Positions 7,936 to 16,291 of a DNA stretch of 64,000 nt are shown here, piece after piece. Source of the stretch: an uncultured Oscillibacter sp. (GTDB taxonomy: Bacteria > Bacillota > Clostridia > Oscillospirales > Oscillospiraceae); NCBI GenBank assembly GCA_910576865.1, contig CAJTKE010000007.1, forward strand, positions 33,523 to 97,522. The letters run 5' to 3'. A program made the position numbers and the translations under genes. The notes under the pieces are model-generated. The model saw nothing but the letters and a program-made list of their open reading frames with translations. It did not search any database and was not told the DNA's origin. The number at the start of each line of letters is the position of its first letter. Within the stretch, counting starts at the first letter, position 1.

Positions 7936-8847
7936 ATGAGTTTTCTGGACACCCTGGCGGAGATGCTGGTGCTGCTCTTCGCCATCCTCTGCGGCTATGC
8001 CGCCAACCGCCTGGGCATCCTGGGCGGCGAGACCGACAAAAAGATATCGAAGCTGCTGCTCAGCGTCACCATGCCCGCCATGATCCTGGGGGCCGTCTCC
8101 ACCGGGGAGACCCTGCCGGAGGTCTCGGTGGTGCTGGGGGTCTTGAAGGTGGCGGTGGTGTTCTACGGGCTGGAGTTCGCCCTGGCCCTGGCGGTCCCGC
8201 CCCTGCTCGGCGGCGGGCCGGGACAGAAGGGCGTGTGGCGCTATACCCTGGTGTTCCCCAACGTGGGCTTCATCGGCTATCCGGTGGCGGTGGCCCTCTT
8301 TGGGCCGGAGGCGCTGTTTTACGCCGTCATCCTGGTCCTGCCCTTCAACCTTCTCTCCTTCACCCTGGGGCCCCTGATGCTGACCGGGGCGAAGCGGTTC
8401 AGCCTCCGGCAGATGTTCTCCCCCTGCGTCGTGGCGTCGATTCTGGCGCTGGCGCTGGCCCTGGGGCGGCTGCGGCCCCCGGCCATGGTGGGGGAGGCGC
8501 TGGAGTTCGTGGGCGGCATCACCGTGCCGCTGTCCCTGATGTTCGTGGGGTCGTTGCTGGCGGGCCTGCCCATGGGGCGGCTGCTGGCCTCCCCCAGGCT
8601 CTGGATTCTGACGGCGGTGCGGCTGCTGGCCATGCCGGCGGCCCTGTGCCCCATTCTCCGGGCCCTGGGGACGGAGCCCATGATCCTGGGCATCGCCGTC
8701 ACCCAGATGGCCATGCCGGCGGCGGTGAACGGGTCCCTCCTGTGCATGGAGTACGGCGGGGACGCGGAGTGCATGGCTCAGATCACCTTCGTCTCCACCC
8801 TGGCGTCCATCGTCACCATTCCCATCGTGGCGGCGCTGCTTCTGTGA
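7936..8847 (+). CDS. AEC (auxin efflux carrier) family transporter
   Basis: About 303 residues with roughly ten hydrophobic helices. The N-terminal half has the family pattern GYAANRLGIL...KKISKLLLSVTMPAMIL, and the second half repeats it with VTQMAMPAAVNG. Bacterial AEC proteins export or exchange organic acids such as malate; the substrate cannot be read here. ATG 7936 is preferred over GTG 7930 because AAGGA at 7922-7926 lies at better spacing. It sits 18 bp after the CPBP gene in the mutS-mutL operon. Confidence 0.88.
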   Translation: MSFLDTLAEMLVLLFAILCGYAANRLGILGGETDKKISKLLLSVTMPAMILGAVSTGETLPEVSVVLGVLKVAVVFYGLEFALALAVPPLLGGGPGQKGVWRYTLVFPNVGFIGYPVAVALFGPEALFYAVILVLPFNLLSFTLGPLMLTGAKRFSLRQMFSPCVVASILALALALGRLRPPAMVGEALEFVGGITVPLSLMFVGSLLAGLPMGRLLASPRLWILTAVRLLAMPAALCPILRALGTEPMILGIAVTQMAMPAAVNGSLLCMEYGGDAECMAQITFVSTLASIVTIPIVAALLL

Positions 8848-8871
8848 GCGCCCCGGAAAGGAGGAGGCCCC

Positions 8872-10785
8872 ATGCCTGAAATCAGACAGCTTCCCCCCCA
8901 CGTGGCGGACCTCATCGCCGCCGGGGAGGTGGTGGAGCGCCCCGCCAGCGTCGTCAAGGAGCTGGTGGAGAACGCCGTGGACGCCGGGAGCTCCGCCATC
9001 GTGGTGGAGCTCCGCCGGGGGGGCATGGGCCTCATCCGGGTGACGGACAACGGCCGGGGCATCGCCCCGGACGAGCTGCCCACGGCCTTCCTCCGCCACG
9101 CCACCTCCAAGCTCCGATGTCCCGAGGACCTGGGAAAAATCGGCACCCTGGGCTTCCGGGGGGAGGCCCTGGCGGCCATCTCCGCCGTCAGCCGGGTGGA
9201 GATTCAGACCCGCCGCCGGGGGGACGGCGCAGGGGCGTCCCTGCGCCTGGAGGGCGGCGTCCCCGGGGCGGTGGAGGAGACCGGCGCCCCGGAGGGCACC
9301 ACCATCCTGGTCCGGGACCTCTTCTACAACACCCCGGCCCGGCTGAAATTCATGAAAAAGGACAGCGCCGAGACGGCGGCCGCCGCCGGGCTGATGCAGC
9401 ATCTGGCCCTGTCCCACCCCGATATCTCCTTTAAGTTCCTCAAGGACGGCCAGGAGGCCCTCCACACCCCCGGGGACGGGCGGCTGGACTCCGCCGTGTA
9501 CGCGGCCCTGGGCCGGGACTTCGCCCGGAGCCTCCTCCCCGTCAAGGGGGGCGGCGACGGCGTCGGCGTCTCCGGCTTCATCACGGCGCCCCTCCAGGGC
9601 CGCGGGTCCCGGGGGATGCAGGTCTTCTTCGTCAACGGGCGCTTCATCAAGTCCCAGCTTCTGACCGCCGCCCTGGAGGAGGGCTATCGGAACCAGCTCA
9701 TGAAGGGCCGCTTCCCCGGCTGCGTGTTGGCGGTGGAACTGCCGGTGACGGAGGTGGACGTCAACGTCCACCCCGCCAAGACGCAGGTGAAGTTCGCCCG
9801 GGAGAAGGCGGTCTTCGACGCGGTGTACCACACGGTGCTGGACGCCCTGGCGGAGCGGGGCGGGCCGGTCTCCCCCGCCCCGGCGGCGGAGGCGGAAAGG
9901 ACCGTGAACCCCCGGGAAGATTTCTTCCGGTCCATGGACGCCAAGACCTTCCGGGAGCGGGGGACGGAGAAGGCCCCCGGGAGCGCCGCCCCCCTCCCCT
10001 CCTGGAGCACCGAGCGGACGGGACCCCGGCTGTCGGACGTGGCGCCGCCGCCGGTCCCGGGGGGAAGGAAGCCCTTCCCGCCCCTGCGGAAGGACGCGCC
10101 GTCCTCCGTGGTCCGGCAAAAACAGATGGAAGCGCCCCCGGCGGAGAAGCGCCCCCCCGTCCCCGCCATTCCCCAGGCGGGGGCGGAGCTCCCCGGGCAG
10201 GAGGCCCTGGAGCCCCGAAAGGAGGCCCCCTGGCGCATCGCCGGGGAGGTGCTGCGGACCTACATCGTCTGCGAGAGCGAGGCGGGGGAGGTCTTCCTCA
10301 TCGACAAGCACGCCGCCCACGAGCGGATCAACTTCGACCGGCTGAAGGCCGCCCGGGAGCCCCCCATGCGCCAGACCCTGCTGACCCCCGCCGCCGTGGA
10401 GCCGGGGCGGGAGGAGGCGGCGCTGCTGCTGGAGAACCTGCCCCTTCTGGAGGACTTCGGCTTTTCCTGCGAGGACTTCGGCGGCGGGACGGTGCTGGTC
10501 CGGGAGGTCCCGGCGGACATCGACGCCGCCGGCGTGACGGCCACCCTGGAGGAGATCGCCGGAGAGCTCCGCCAGGGCCGCTCCCCCGCCGAGCGCCGGG
10601 AGGCCCTGCTCCACACCATGGCCTGCAAGGCCGCCATCAAGGGCGGCTGGAAAACCAGCCCGGAGGAGCTCCGGGCGCTGGTGGAGAAGGTGCAGAGCGG
10701 CGAGGTGCGGTACTGTCCCCACGGCCGGCCCGTGGCGGTGAAGATTACAAAGCATGAGTTGGAAAAGCTCTTCAAGCGGGCGTAA
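8872..10785 (+). CDS. mutL: DNA mismatch repair endonuclease MutL
   Basis: MutL couples MutS mismatch recognition to strand removal. The 637-residue protein has the GHKL ATPase motifs (ELVENAVDAGSS, DNGRGI, GFRGEALAAISAV). A Pro/Ala-rich linker spans about residues 335-460. The C-terminal endonuclease domain has DKHAAHERINFD (from 478), ACKAAIK and CPHGRP (from 615). The nuclease motif DQHAxxExxxxE ends in Asp rather than Glu here; a metal-binding role is still plausible. RBS AAAGGAGG precedes ATG 8872. Four stem-loops follow the gene. Confidence 0.97.
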   Translation: MPEIRQLPPHVADLIAAGEVVERPASVVKELVENAVDAGSSAIVVELRRGGMGLIRVTDNGRGIAPDELPTAFLRHATSKLRCPEDLGKIGTLGFRGEALAAISAVSRVEIQTRRRGDGAGASLRLEGGVPGAVEETGAPEGTTILVRDLFYNTPARLKFMKKDSAETAAAAGLMQHLALSHPDISFKFLKDGQEALHTPGDGRLDSAVYAALGRDFARSLLPVKGGGDGVGVSGFITAPLQGRGSRGMQVFFVNGRFIKSQLLTAALEEGYRNQLMKGRFPGCVLAVELPVTEVDVNVHPAKTQVKFAREKAVFDAVYHTVLDALAERGGPVSPAPAAEAERTVNPREDFFRSMDAKTFRERGTEKAPGSAAPLPSWSTERTGPRLSDVAPPPVPGGRKPFPPLRKDAPSSVVRQKQMEAPPAEKRPPVPAIPQAGAELPGQEALEPRKEAPWRIAGEVLRTYIVCESEAGEVFLIDKHAAHERINFDRLKAAREPPMRQTLLTPAAVEPGREEAALLLENLPLLEDFGFSCEDFGGGTVLVREVPADIDAAGVTATLEEIAGELRQGRSPAERREALLHTMACKAAIKGGWKTSPEELRALVEKVQSGEVRYCPHGRPVAVKITKHELEKLFKRA

Positions 10786-10792
10786 GCATGCT

Positions 10793-10918
10793 TCAAGAGG
10801 GGACTTCGTCTCCCCTTGAGATTCCCCCCTCCAGTGACGCCGGTCACTGGAGCCGCCGCCCCAGGCGGCTGGAGTATCGGAATTTTTGTGACGCGCATGC
10901 CGTCACAAAAATAATTCC
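10793..10918. repeat. Four consecutive stem-loops after mutL
   Basis: Hairpins lie at 10793-10819 (TCAAG..CTTGA), 10831-10850 (CCAGTGAC-gccg-GTCACTGG), 10851-10870 (AGCCGCC-6 nt-GGCGGCT) and 10879-10918 (GGAATT..TTTGTGACG-7 nt-CGTCACAAA..AATTCC). They fill almost the whole gap between mutL and the next gene. The last one is AT-rich at the base and could terminate in either direction. Confidence 0.65.
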
Positions 10919-10942
10919 AATTGTATGGAAGAAGGAAGAAGC

Positions 10943-11533
10943 ATGAAACTGCTGTTGATCGACGGCTGTGTCAGCCAGCGGGGCCCCGGGTCCCGGACCC
11001 GGGCGCTGGCGGAGGCCTTTCTCTCCGCCTTCCGGGAGGCCAACCCCGAGGCGGAGGTGGAGACCGTCCGCCTGGAGAAGCTGGATATCAGGCCCTTTCT
11101 CCCCGCCGCCCTGGAAGAGCGGGACGCCCTGGCGTCCGTCGGGGCCTTTGACGCGCCGGTCTTTGCCCTGGCCCGGCAGTTCCGGGCCGCGGACAAAATC
11201 GTGGCGGCGGCCCCCTTCTGGGACCTGAGCTTCCCGGCGGTGATGCGGGTGTACATCGAGTACATCTCCGCCAACGGCCTGTGCTACCACTATGAGGCCG
11301 ACGGCTGCCACGGGGACTGCAAGGCCTCCCGGCTGGCGTATCTCACCTCCGGCGGGGACCTTGAGCGGGACGAGAGCCTGGGGGTCCTCTACTGGAGGCA
11401 GCTGGCCCGGATGTTCGGCGTGCCCCGGTTTGACTACGTCTTCGCCGGGGGCCTGGACGTGGACCCCGCCAAGGTCCCGGAGCTCATGGACGCCGCCTGT
11501 GAAAAGGCCCGGGCCCTGGGCCGGGAGTTCTGA
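10943..11533 (+). CDS. NAD(P)H-dependent FMN reductase / flavodoxin-fold oxidoreductase
   Basis: The 196-residue protein begins MKLLLIDGCVSQRGPGSRT, the strand-loop of a Flavodoxin_2/AcpD-type fold where FMN phosphate binds. It continues with VAAAPFWDLSFPAVMRVYIEY, the AAPxWNxxxPxxLKxYID signature of azoreductase and quinone reductase relatives. LAYLTSGGD is the second flavin loop. The likely job is two-electron reduction of quinones or azo compounds. ATG 10943 follows GAAGGAAG; an ATG at 10925 lacks an RBS. miaA starts one base after its stop, so they are coupled. Confidence 0.85.
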   Translation: MKLLLIDGCVSQRGPGSRTRALAEAFLSAFREANPEAEVETVRLEKLDIRPFLPAALEERDALASVGAFDAPVFALARQFRAADKIVAAAPFWDLSFPAVMRVYIEYISANGLCYHYEADGCHGDCKASRLAYLTSGGDLERDESLGVLYWRQLARMFGVPRFDYVFAGGLDVDPAKVPELMDAACEKARALGREF

Positions 11534-11534
11534 C

Positions 11535-12479
11535 GTGGCGGGGAAGCTCGTCTGCGTCGTGGGCCCCACGGCCTGCGGCAAGACCACCCTGGGCGTCCTC
11601 CTGGCGAAGAAGTTTGACGGCGAGGTGGTCTCCGCCGACTCCATGCAGATCTACCGGGGGCTGAACATCGGCACCGCCGCCCCCACGGAAGAAGAGATGG
11701 ACGGCGTGCCCCACCACATGATTGCCGTGGCGGACCCGGAGGAGCAGTGGTCCGCCGCCCGGTACGCCCGGGAGGCCATCCCCATTGTGGACGATATCCT
11801 GGCCCGAGGGAAGCTGCCCATCCTGGTGGGGGGCACGGGCCTGTGGATCGACGCGGTGGTCCGGGGCCACGGCTTCGCGGCGGGCCGCGCCGGGGGGGCC
11901 GTGCGGAAGGAGCTGGAGGAGCGCCTCGCGGCGGAGGGGATCGAGCCCCTGCTGGCCGAGCTCCGGCGGGCGGACCCGGCGGCGGCGGAACGCCTCCACC
12001 CGGCGGATGAGAAGCGGATTTTACGGGCCCTGGAGGTCTTCCTGGAGACGGGAAAGACCATCACCGCCCACAACGAGGAGACGAAAGCCCTGCCCCCCCG
12101 GTACGACGCCGTGTGGATCGGCCTCCGGTTCCAGGACCGGGAGGACATGAAGCGCCTCATCGACAAACGGGTGGACCGCATGGCGGAGGCGGGCCTGCTG
12201 GACGAGGTCCGGGCCCTCCTGGGCCGGGGCCTGCCCCGGCGGGCCACGGCCCTCCAGGCCATCGGGTACAAGGAGCTCCTGGGCGTCCTGGAGGGGACGA
12301 GGACGGAGGCGGAGGCCCTGGCGGAGGTGAAGCTCCGCTCCCGGCAGTACGCCAAGCGGCAGCTGACCTGGCTGCGGCGGAATCCGGCCATCCACTGGAT
12401 CTTCTGGGAAAAAGACCGGGATTTTGCCCGGGCCCTGCAAATTTCGACGGAAATTCTCTCTGCCGAGGGGGTATCCTGA
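11535..12479 (+). CDS. miaA: tRNA dimethylallyltransferase MiaA
   Basis: MiaA transfers dimethylallyl from DMAPP to A37 of tRNAs reading UNN codons, making the substrate for MiaB. The 314-residue protein has Walker A GPTACGKTT at residues 10-18, SADSMQIYRGLNIGTA, HHMIAVADP, LVGGTGLWIDAV, and the C-terminal RSRQYAKRQLTWLRR. It starts with GTG 11535, one base after the preceding stop; a longer frame from 11292 lies wholly within the reductase gene. Gene order mutS, mutL, miaA, hfq is the classical Firmicutes arrangement. Confidence 0.96.
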   Translation: MAGKLVCVVGPTACGKTTLGVLLAKKFDGEVVSADSMQIYRGLNIGTAAPTEEEMDGVPHHMIAVADPEEQWSAARYAREAIPIVDDILARGKLPILVGGTGLWIDAVVRGHGFAAGRAGGAVRKELEERLAAEGIEPLLAELRRADPAAAERLHPADEKRILRALEVFLETGKTITAHNEETKALPPRYDAVWIGLRFQDREDMKRLIDKRVDRMAEAGLLDEVRALLGRGLPRRATALQAIGYKELLGVLEGTRTEAEALAEVKLRSRQYAKRQLTWLRRNPAIHWIFWEKDRDFARALQISTEILSAEGVS

Positions 12480-12599
12480 AAACAGGCAAAACGATTCACC
12501 CGGAACCTCTCGGGGGCCCCGAGGACTGTCGTTTCGCTGAACCACACAACAGCGCCGCCCCGGGGCGGCGCGCGGACAAAAGAAAAAGGAGCGGACGAT

Positions 12600-12827
12600 A
12601 TGCAGAACAAACAGAGCTTACAGGACCTTTTCCTCCTCCGGGCCAGACGGGACCGGGTGCCCGTCACCATGTTTCTGATGAACGGCTTTCAGATGCGGGG
12701 GACCATCACCGGCTATGACCCCTTCGTGGTCATCCTGGACAGCGAGGGGCGGCAACAGGTGATCTACAAGCACGCCATTTCCACCATCGCCCCCACCCGG
12801 CCCGTCTCCCTGAGCGAAGAGGAGTGA
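12600..12827 (+). CDS. hfq: RNA chaperone Hfq
   Basis: The 75-residue protein has Sm1 (LQDLFLLRARRDRVPVTMFL, with NGFQMRGTITGYD) and Sm2 (YKHAISTIAP) motifs of the hexameric sRNA chaperone. The C-terminal tail is short, as in other Firmicutes. RBS AAAGGAG. A GC hairpin at 12552-12571 (GCGCCGCCCC/GGGGCGGCGC) lies in the leader. It is the last gene of the mutS-mutL-miaA run. It is the expected partner for small RNAs, though the type I antisense RNAs in this window need not use it. Confidence 0.95.
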   Translation: MQNKQSLQDLFLLRARRDRVPVTMFLMNGFQMRGTITGYDPFVVILDSEGRQQVIYKHAISTIAPTRPVSLSEEE

Positions 12828-12861
12828 CCGGGCGGACTACATAAGACAGGACAGAGACGCT

Positions 12862-14154
12862 ATGAAGACAAAAAGCGGCGGATTGGGAACCAGACTGCTG
12901 ATGATGGCCCTGTTCCTGGGGGTGGCGGCCTACTTCGGCATCCAGGCCTTCCAGTACCTGGACGACCCCCTGGGCGTCACCCTGGCCTACCGCTATGAGG
13001 TGGAGCGGGGCGTGGATCTGGCGGGCTTCGTGGTCCGGGAGGAGCGGGTCCTCCCCGACGAGGGGGACGGCCTCCTCCGCATTCAGCGGGCGGAGGGGGA
13101 ACGGGTGTCCGCCGGGGGCGTGGTGGCCACGGTCTACGCGGACCAGACCTCCCTGGACCGGCAGGCGGAGATCGACAGCCTGGAAAGCCGGGTGGAGCAG
13201 CTCCAGTACGCCCAGGATCTGGCCCTGGCGGCGGAGACCACCCGGAAGCTGGACGCCCAGATCACCCAGAACCTCCTGGAATACCGCCGCTTCCTGGCGG
13301 CGGACAGGCTCTATGACGCGGAGAACGCGGCCCTGGAGCTCCGGGCCCTGGTCCTCAAGCGGGACTACAGCGACGCCGGGGGCGGGGACATCGGCCTCCA
13401 GCTCCAGGAGCTGGGGGCCCGGCTGCTGGAGCTCCGGTCCCAGGCGGAGGGCTCCGTCCGGCGGATCACCGCCCCGGAGGCGGGGCTCTACTCCGCCGAG
13501 GTGGACGGCTTTGAGACCGTGCTGACCCCGGACATGCTGGAGGATCTGACCCCCTCCGGCCTCTCCGCCCTGGCGGCGGACCCGGCGGTTTCCTCCCGGA
13601 CGGGGAAGCTGGTGCTGGGGGACGAGTGGTATTACGCCGCCGTCCTCTCCGTGGAGGACGCCCTGACCCTCTGGGAGCGGCAGGAGGAGGGGGGCGAGAC
13701 CCTGCTGCTGCGCTTTTCCAAGGGGGTGGACCGGGACCTTCCGGTGACGCTGGAGTCCGTGGGCTCCCAGGAGAACGGGCGGGCGGCGGCGGTGTTCCGG
13801 GGGAACATCCACCTCCAGGAGCTGACGCTGCTGCGCCAGCAGCGGGCCCAGATCATCACCGGCTCCGTGGAGGGCATCCGGGTGCCCCGGGAGTGCCTCC
13901 GGGCGGAGCGGGCGTACCTGGACGAGAGCGGGAAGACCGTCACGGAGGAGCGCACCGGCATCTACTGCCTGGTGGGCCGGGAGGCCCGGTTCAAGCCGGT
14001 GAGGGTGGTCTACAGCGGGGAGAGCTTCGTGCTGGTGGAGCCGGCGCCGGAGCTGAACCCGGAGGTGGCCCAGGACGCCCGGCGGATCATCCGCCCGGGG
14101 GAGCAGGTCATCGTCTCCGCCCGGGGACTGTTTGACGGGAAGGTTTTGCAATAA
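12862..14154 (+). CDS. HlyD-like membrane-anchored adaptor protein of the division cluster
   Basis: The 430-residue protein has one N-terminal membrane helix (about residues 11-30) and an extracytoplasmic region. It has a lipoyl/barrel-sandwich half (RIQRAEGERVSAGGVVATVYA), a coiled coil (about 95-195) and a return half ending KPVRVVYSGESFVLVEPAPE. This is the architecture of periplasmic adaptor or HlyD proteins. No transporter partner is adjacent. In Clostridia a protein of this type commonly precedes yggS and sepF, so a role in envelope or septum assembly is possible but unproven. Confidence 0.7.
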   Translation: MKTKSGGLGTRLLMMALFLGVAAYFGIQAFQYLDDPLGVTLAYRYEVERGVDLAGFVVREERVLPDEGDGLLRIQRAEGERVSAGGVVATVYADQTSLDRQAEIDSLESRVEQLQYAQDLALAAETTRKLDAQITQNLLEYRRFLAADRLYDAENAALELRALVLKRDYSDAGGGDIGLQLQELGARLLELRSQAEGSVRRITAPEAGLYSAEVDGFETVLTPDMLEDLTPSGLSALAADPAVSSRTGKLVLGDEWYYAAVLSVEDALTLWERQEEGGETLLLRFSKGVDRDLPVTLESVGSQENGRAAAVFRGNIHLQELTLLRQQRAQIITGSVEGIRVPRECLRAERAYLDESGKTVTEERTGIYCLVGREARFKPVRVVYSGESFVLVEPAPELNPEVAQDARRIIRPGEQVIVSARGLFDGKVLQ

Positions 14155-14180
14155 CAAGATGAAAGAAAGAGGCTGAGCAT

Positions 14181-14873
14181 ATGTCTATCGCCGAAAACAT
14201 CGCCCGTGTCCGGGCGAACATCGCCGCCGCCGCCCGGGAGGCGGGGCGGAGTCCGGAGGAGATCACCCTGGTGGGGGCCAGCAAGATGAACGGCGCCCCC
14301 GCCTGCCGGGAGGCCATCGCCGCCGGCATCGACGCCCTGGGGGAAAACCGGGTCCAGGAGATGACCGCCAAGCTGGCGGAGCACGCCTACGACGGCGCCC
14401 CCCTTCACTTCATCGGCCACCTCCAGCGGAACAAGGTGCGGCAGGTGGCGGGAAAGGTGAGCCTGATCCAGTCCGTCGGGTCCCTGGAGCTGCTGGAGGA
14501 GATCGAGAAGACCGCCGGGAAGCTGGAGATCGTCCAGGACATTCTCCTGGAGGTGAACATCGGCAGGGAGGAGGCCAAGAGCGGCTTTTTGCCTGAGCGG
14601 CTGCTCCCCGGGGCGGAGGCGGCGCTGGAAAAGAGCCACGTCCGGGTGCTGGGTCTGATGACCATTCCCCCGGCGGAGGCGGACCGGGAGGAAAATCTCC
14701 GGTATTTTGACAAAGTTCGGGCGCTCTTTCTTGACATGGAAGAGAAATTGTTTCATAATGGACTTCAGGTTCTGTCAATGGGCATGAGCGGCGATTACGA
14801 GGACGCCGTCCGCGCCGGGGCCACCATGGTCCGGGTGGGAACCGCCATCTTCGGAAGCCGCCATTACACATAA
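14181..14873 (+). CDS. yggS: YggS-family pyridoxal-phosphate homeostasis protein (PLPBP)
   Basis: The 230-residue protein is a single TIM-barrel PLP binder. Lys35 in VGASK is the expected Schiff-base lysine. Further motifs are ALGENRVQE, HFIGHLQRNKVR, and the phosphate loop LSMGMSGDYEDAVRAGATMVRVGTAIFG near the end. It has no known catalytic activity; it maintains free PLP and amino-acid balance. It lies directly upstream of sepF, the standard order in Firmicutes division clusters (ylmE-ylmF). Confidence 0.93.
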   Translation: MSIAENIARVRANIAAAAREAGRSPEEITLVGASKMNGAPACREAIAAGIDALGENRVQEMTAKLAEHAYDGAPLHFIGHLQRNKVRQVAGKVSLIQSVGSLELLEEIEKTAGKLEIVQDILLEVNIGREEAKSGFLPERLLPGAEAALEKSHVRVLGLMTIPPAEADREENLRYFDKVRALFLDMEEKLFHNGLQVLSMGMSGDYEDAVRAGATMVRVGTAIFGSRHYT

Positions 14874-14900
14874 GATCATTGGATCATTGGGAGGTACGCA

Positions 14901-15338
14901 ATGAGTATCCTGGACGAGCTGAAAAAACTGACCCATCCCTATGAGGATGAGGACGAGGACCCCGCCATGTTCGACGACGAGCTCCAGGAGCGGGACATGT
15001 TCGAGGAGCGCCGCCCCCGGGGCGACGACCGCCGGAGCAAGGTGGTGAACATTCACGCCACCACCCAGCTGAAGGTCATCCTGGTGAAGCCGGAGCGGTT
15101 CGAGAACGCCTCGGAGATCGCCGACCAGCTGAAGGACAAGCGGACGGTGGTCCTGAACCTGGAGTCCACCAACAAGGACGTGGCCCGGCGGCTCATCGAC
15201 TTTTTGTCCGGCGTCGCCTACGCCGGAGAGGGCAAGATCAAAAAGGTCGCCGCCAACACCTACATCATCACCCCCTACCACGTGGACATCGAGGGGGACC
15301 TGATCGACGAACTGGAAAACAACGGGCTGTATTTCTGA
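14901..15338 (+). CDS. sepF: Cell division protein SepF
   Basis: SepF forms rings that bundle FtsZ and tether it to the membrane. The 145-residue protein has a short N-terminal helix (MSILDELKKLTHPYED) for the membrane, an acidic linker, and the core KVILVKPERFENASEIADQL...LNLESTNKDVARRLIDFLSG...ITPYHVDIEGDLIDEL. Length is typical. RBS GGGAGG, 27 bp after yggS. It is co-transcribed with divIVA. Confidence 0.95.
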   Translation: MSILDELKKLTHPYEDEDEDPAMFDDELQERDMFEERRPRGDDRRSKVVNIHATTQLKVILVKPERFENASEIADQLKDKRTVVLNLESTNKDVARRLIDFLSGVAYAGEGKIKKVAANTYIITPYHVDIEGDLIDELENNGLYF

Positions 15339-15384
15339 TACCTGAAAGACATCCGGACCGGCAGACGGGGGAGGATATGCGACT

Positions 15385-16266
15385 ATGCTGACACCGCAGG
15401 AGGTTTCCGCCCGCTCTTTCACCAAGACGATGATGGGCGGCTACAACATGACCATGGTGGACGAGTTCCTGGACGAGCTCACCGAGGACTACACATCCCT
15501 CTACAAGGAAAACACGGCGCTGAAGGCCAAGATGAAGGTCCTGGCCGAGGCGGTGAAGGAGAACCAGGCCAAGGTGGAGGAGTACCGGGCCACGGAGGAC
15601 TCCATGCGGGCCGCCCTCCTGGCCGCCCAGCGGATGGCGGACTCCATCGTCAAGGAGGCGGAGGAGAAGCGGGACGGCATCCTCCGGGAGGCGGAGGACG
15701 CCGCCCGGGAGAAGCTGGACGGCTTCCGCAAGGACGCGGAGCAGTGCGACAAGCGCCTCCAGCTGGGACAGGAGGAGCTCCAGCGCTTCATTGCCGAGTC
15801 CCGGGCCCTGTGCGAAAAGCAGCTGAAATTCCTGGACGAGTTCCCCACCATGCCGCTGGAGAAGGCGGAGGACGGGGAGGACGAGGCCGGCGTGGTGGAG
15901 GAGATCGAGGAGAAGATTCTCTCCGCCTCCGCCGCCGGGGAGGACCCCGACGCCCCCCGGGCGGAGAGCGCGCCGGAGCAGCCGGAGCCCCCGGCGGGGC
16001 CCGGCGTGGTGGACGAGGTCTTCCGTGTCCTGGTGGCCGGGCCCCAGGGCGCCGAGTCCCAGGGCCCCGGGCGGCAGGACGCCCCCCAACAGGCCGCTTC
16101 CCCGGCCCGGCCCGCGGCCCCCGCCGCGGCCCCCACGCCCTCGGCGGAGAAGCTGCTGGACACCCTGGCGGCGGCGGAGCAGGAGACCGAGGACCTGAGC
16201 GCCACCCGGCGGGTGAACATCAACGAGCTGAAATTCGGCCCCAATTACCGGGGCGGGGCGGACTGA
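15385..16266 (+). CDS. DivIVA-domain cell-pole/division protein
   Basis: The 293-residue protein has an N-terminal DivIVA domain (MLTPQEVSARSFTKTMMGGYNMTMVDEFLDEL), then a coiled coil to about residue 155. A low-complexity Pro/Ala/Glu linker (about 165-255) and a conserved-looking end (RRVNINELKFGPNYRG) follow. DivIVA proteins sense negative membrane curvature and recruit division or growth partners. The linker is longer than in Bacillus DivIVA. The end motif may be a partner-docking peptide (inference). It follows sepF by 46 bp. Confidence 0.88.
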   Translation: MLTPQEVSARSFTKTMMGGYNMTMVDEFLDELTEDYTSLYKENTALKAKMKVLAEAVKENQAKVEEYRATEDSMRAALLAAQRMADSIVKEAEEKRDGILREAEDAAREKLDGFRKDAEQCDKRLQLGQEELQRFIAESRALCEKQLKFLDEFPTMPLEKAEDGEDEAGVVEEIEEKILSASAAGEDPDAPRAESAPEQPEPPAGPGVVDEVFRVLVAGPQGAESQGPGRQDAPQQAASPARPAAPAAAPTPSAEKLLDTLAAAEQETEDLSATRRVNINELKFGPNYRGGAD

Positions 16267-16291
16267 CCGCCCCGGAGGGAGGGTGAGGCCC

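Noticed and set aside
4449..10755. Two very long minus-strand open frames over mutS and mutL
   Set aside because: Translations are low-complexity Gly/Pro/His/Arg-rich with no motifs, while mutS, the CPBP gene, the AEC gene and mutL on the plus strand are unmistakable.
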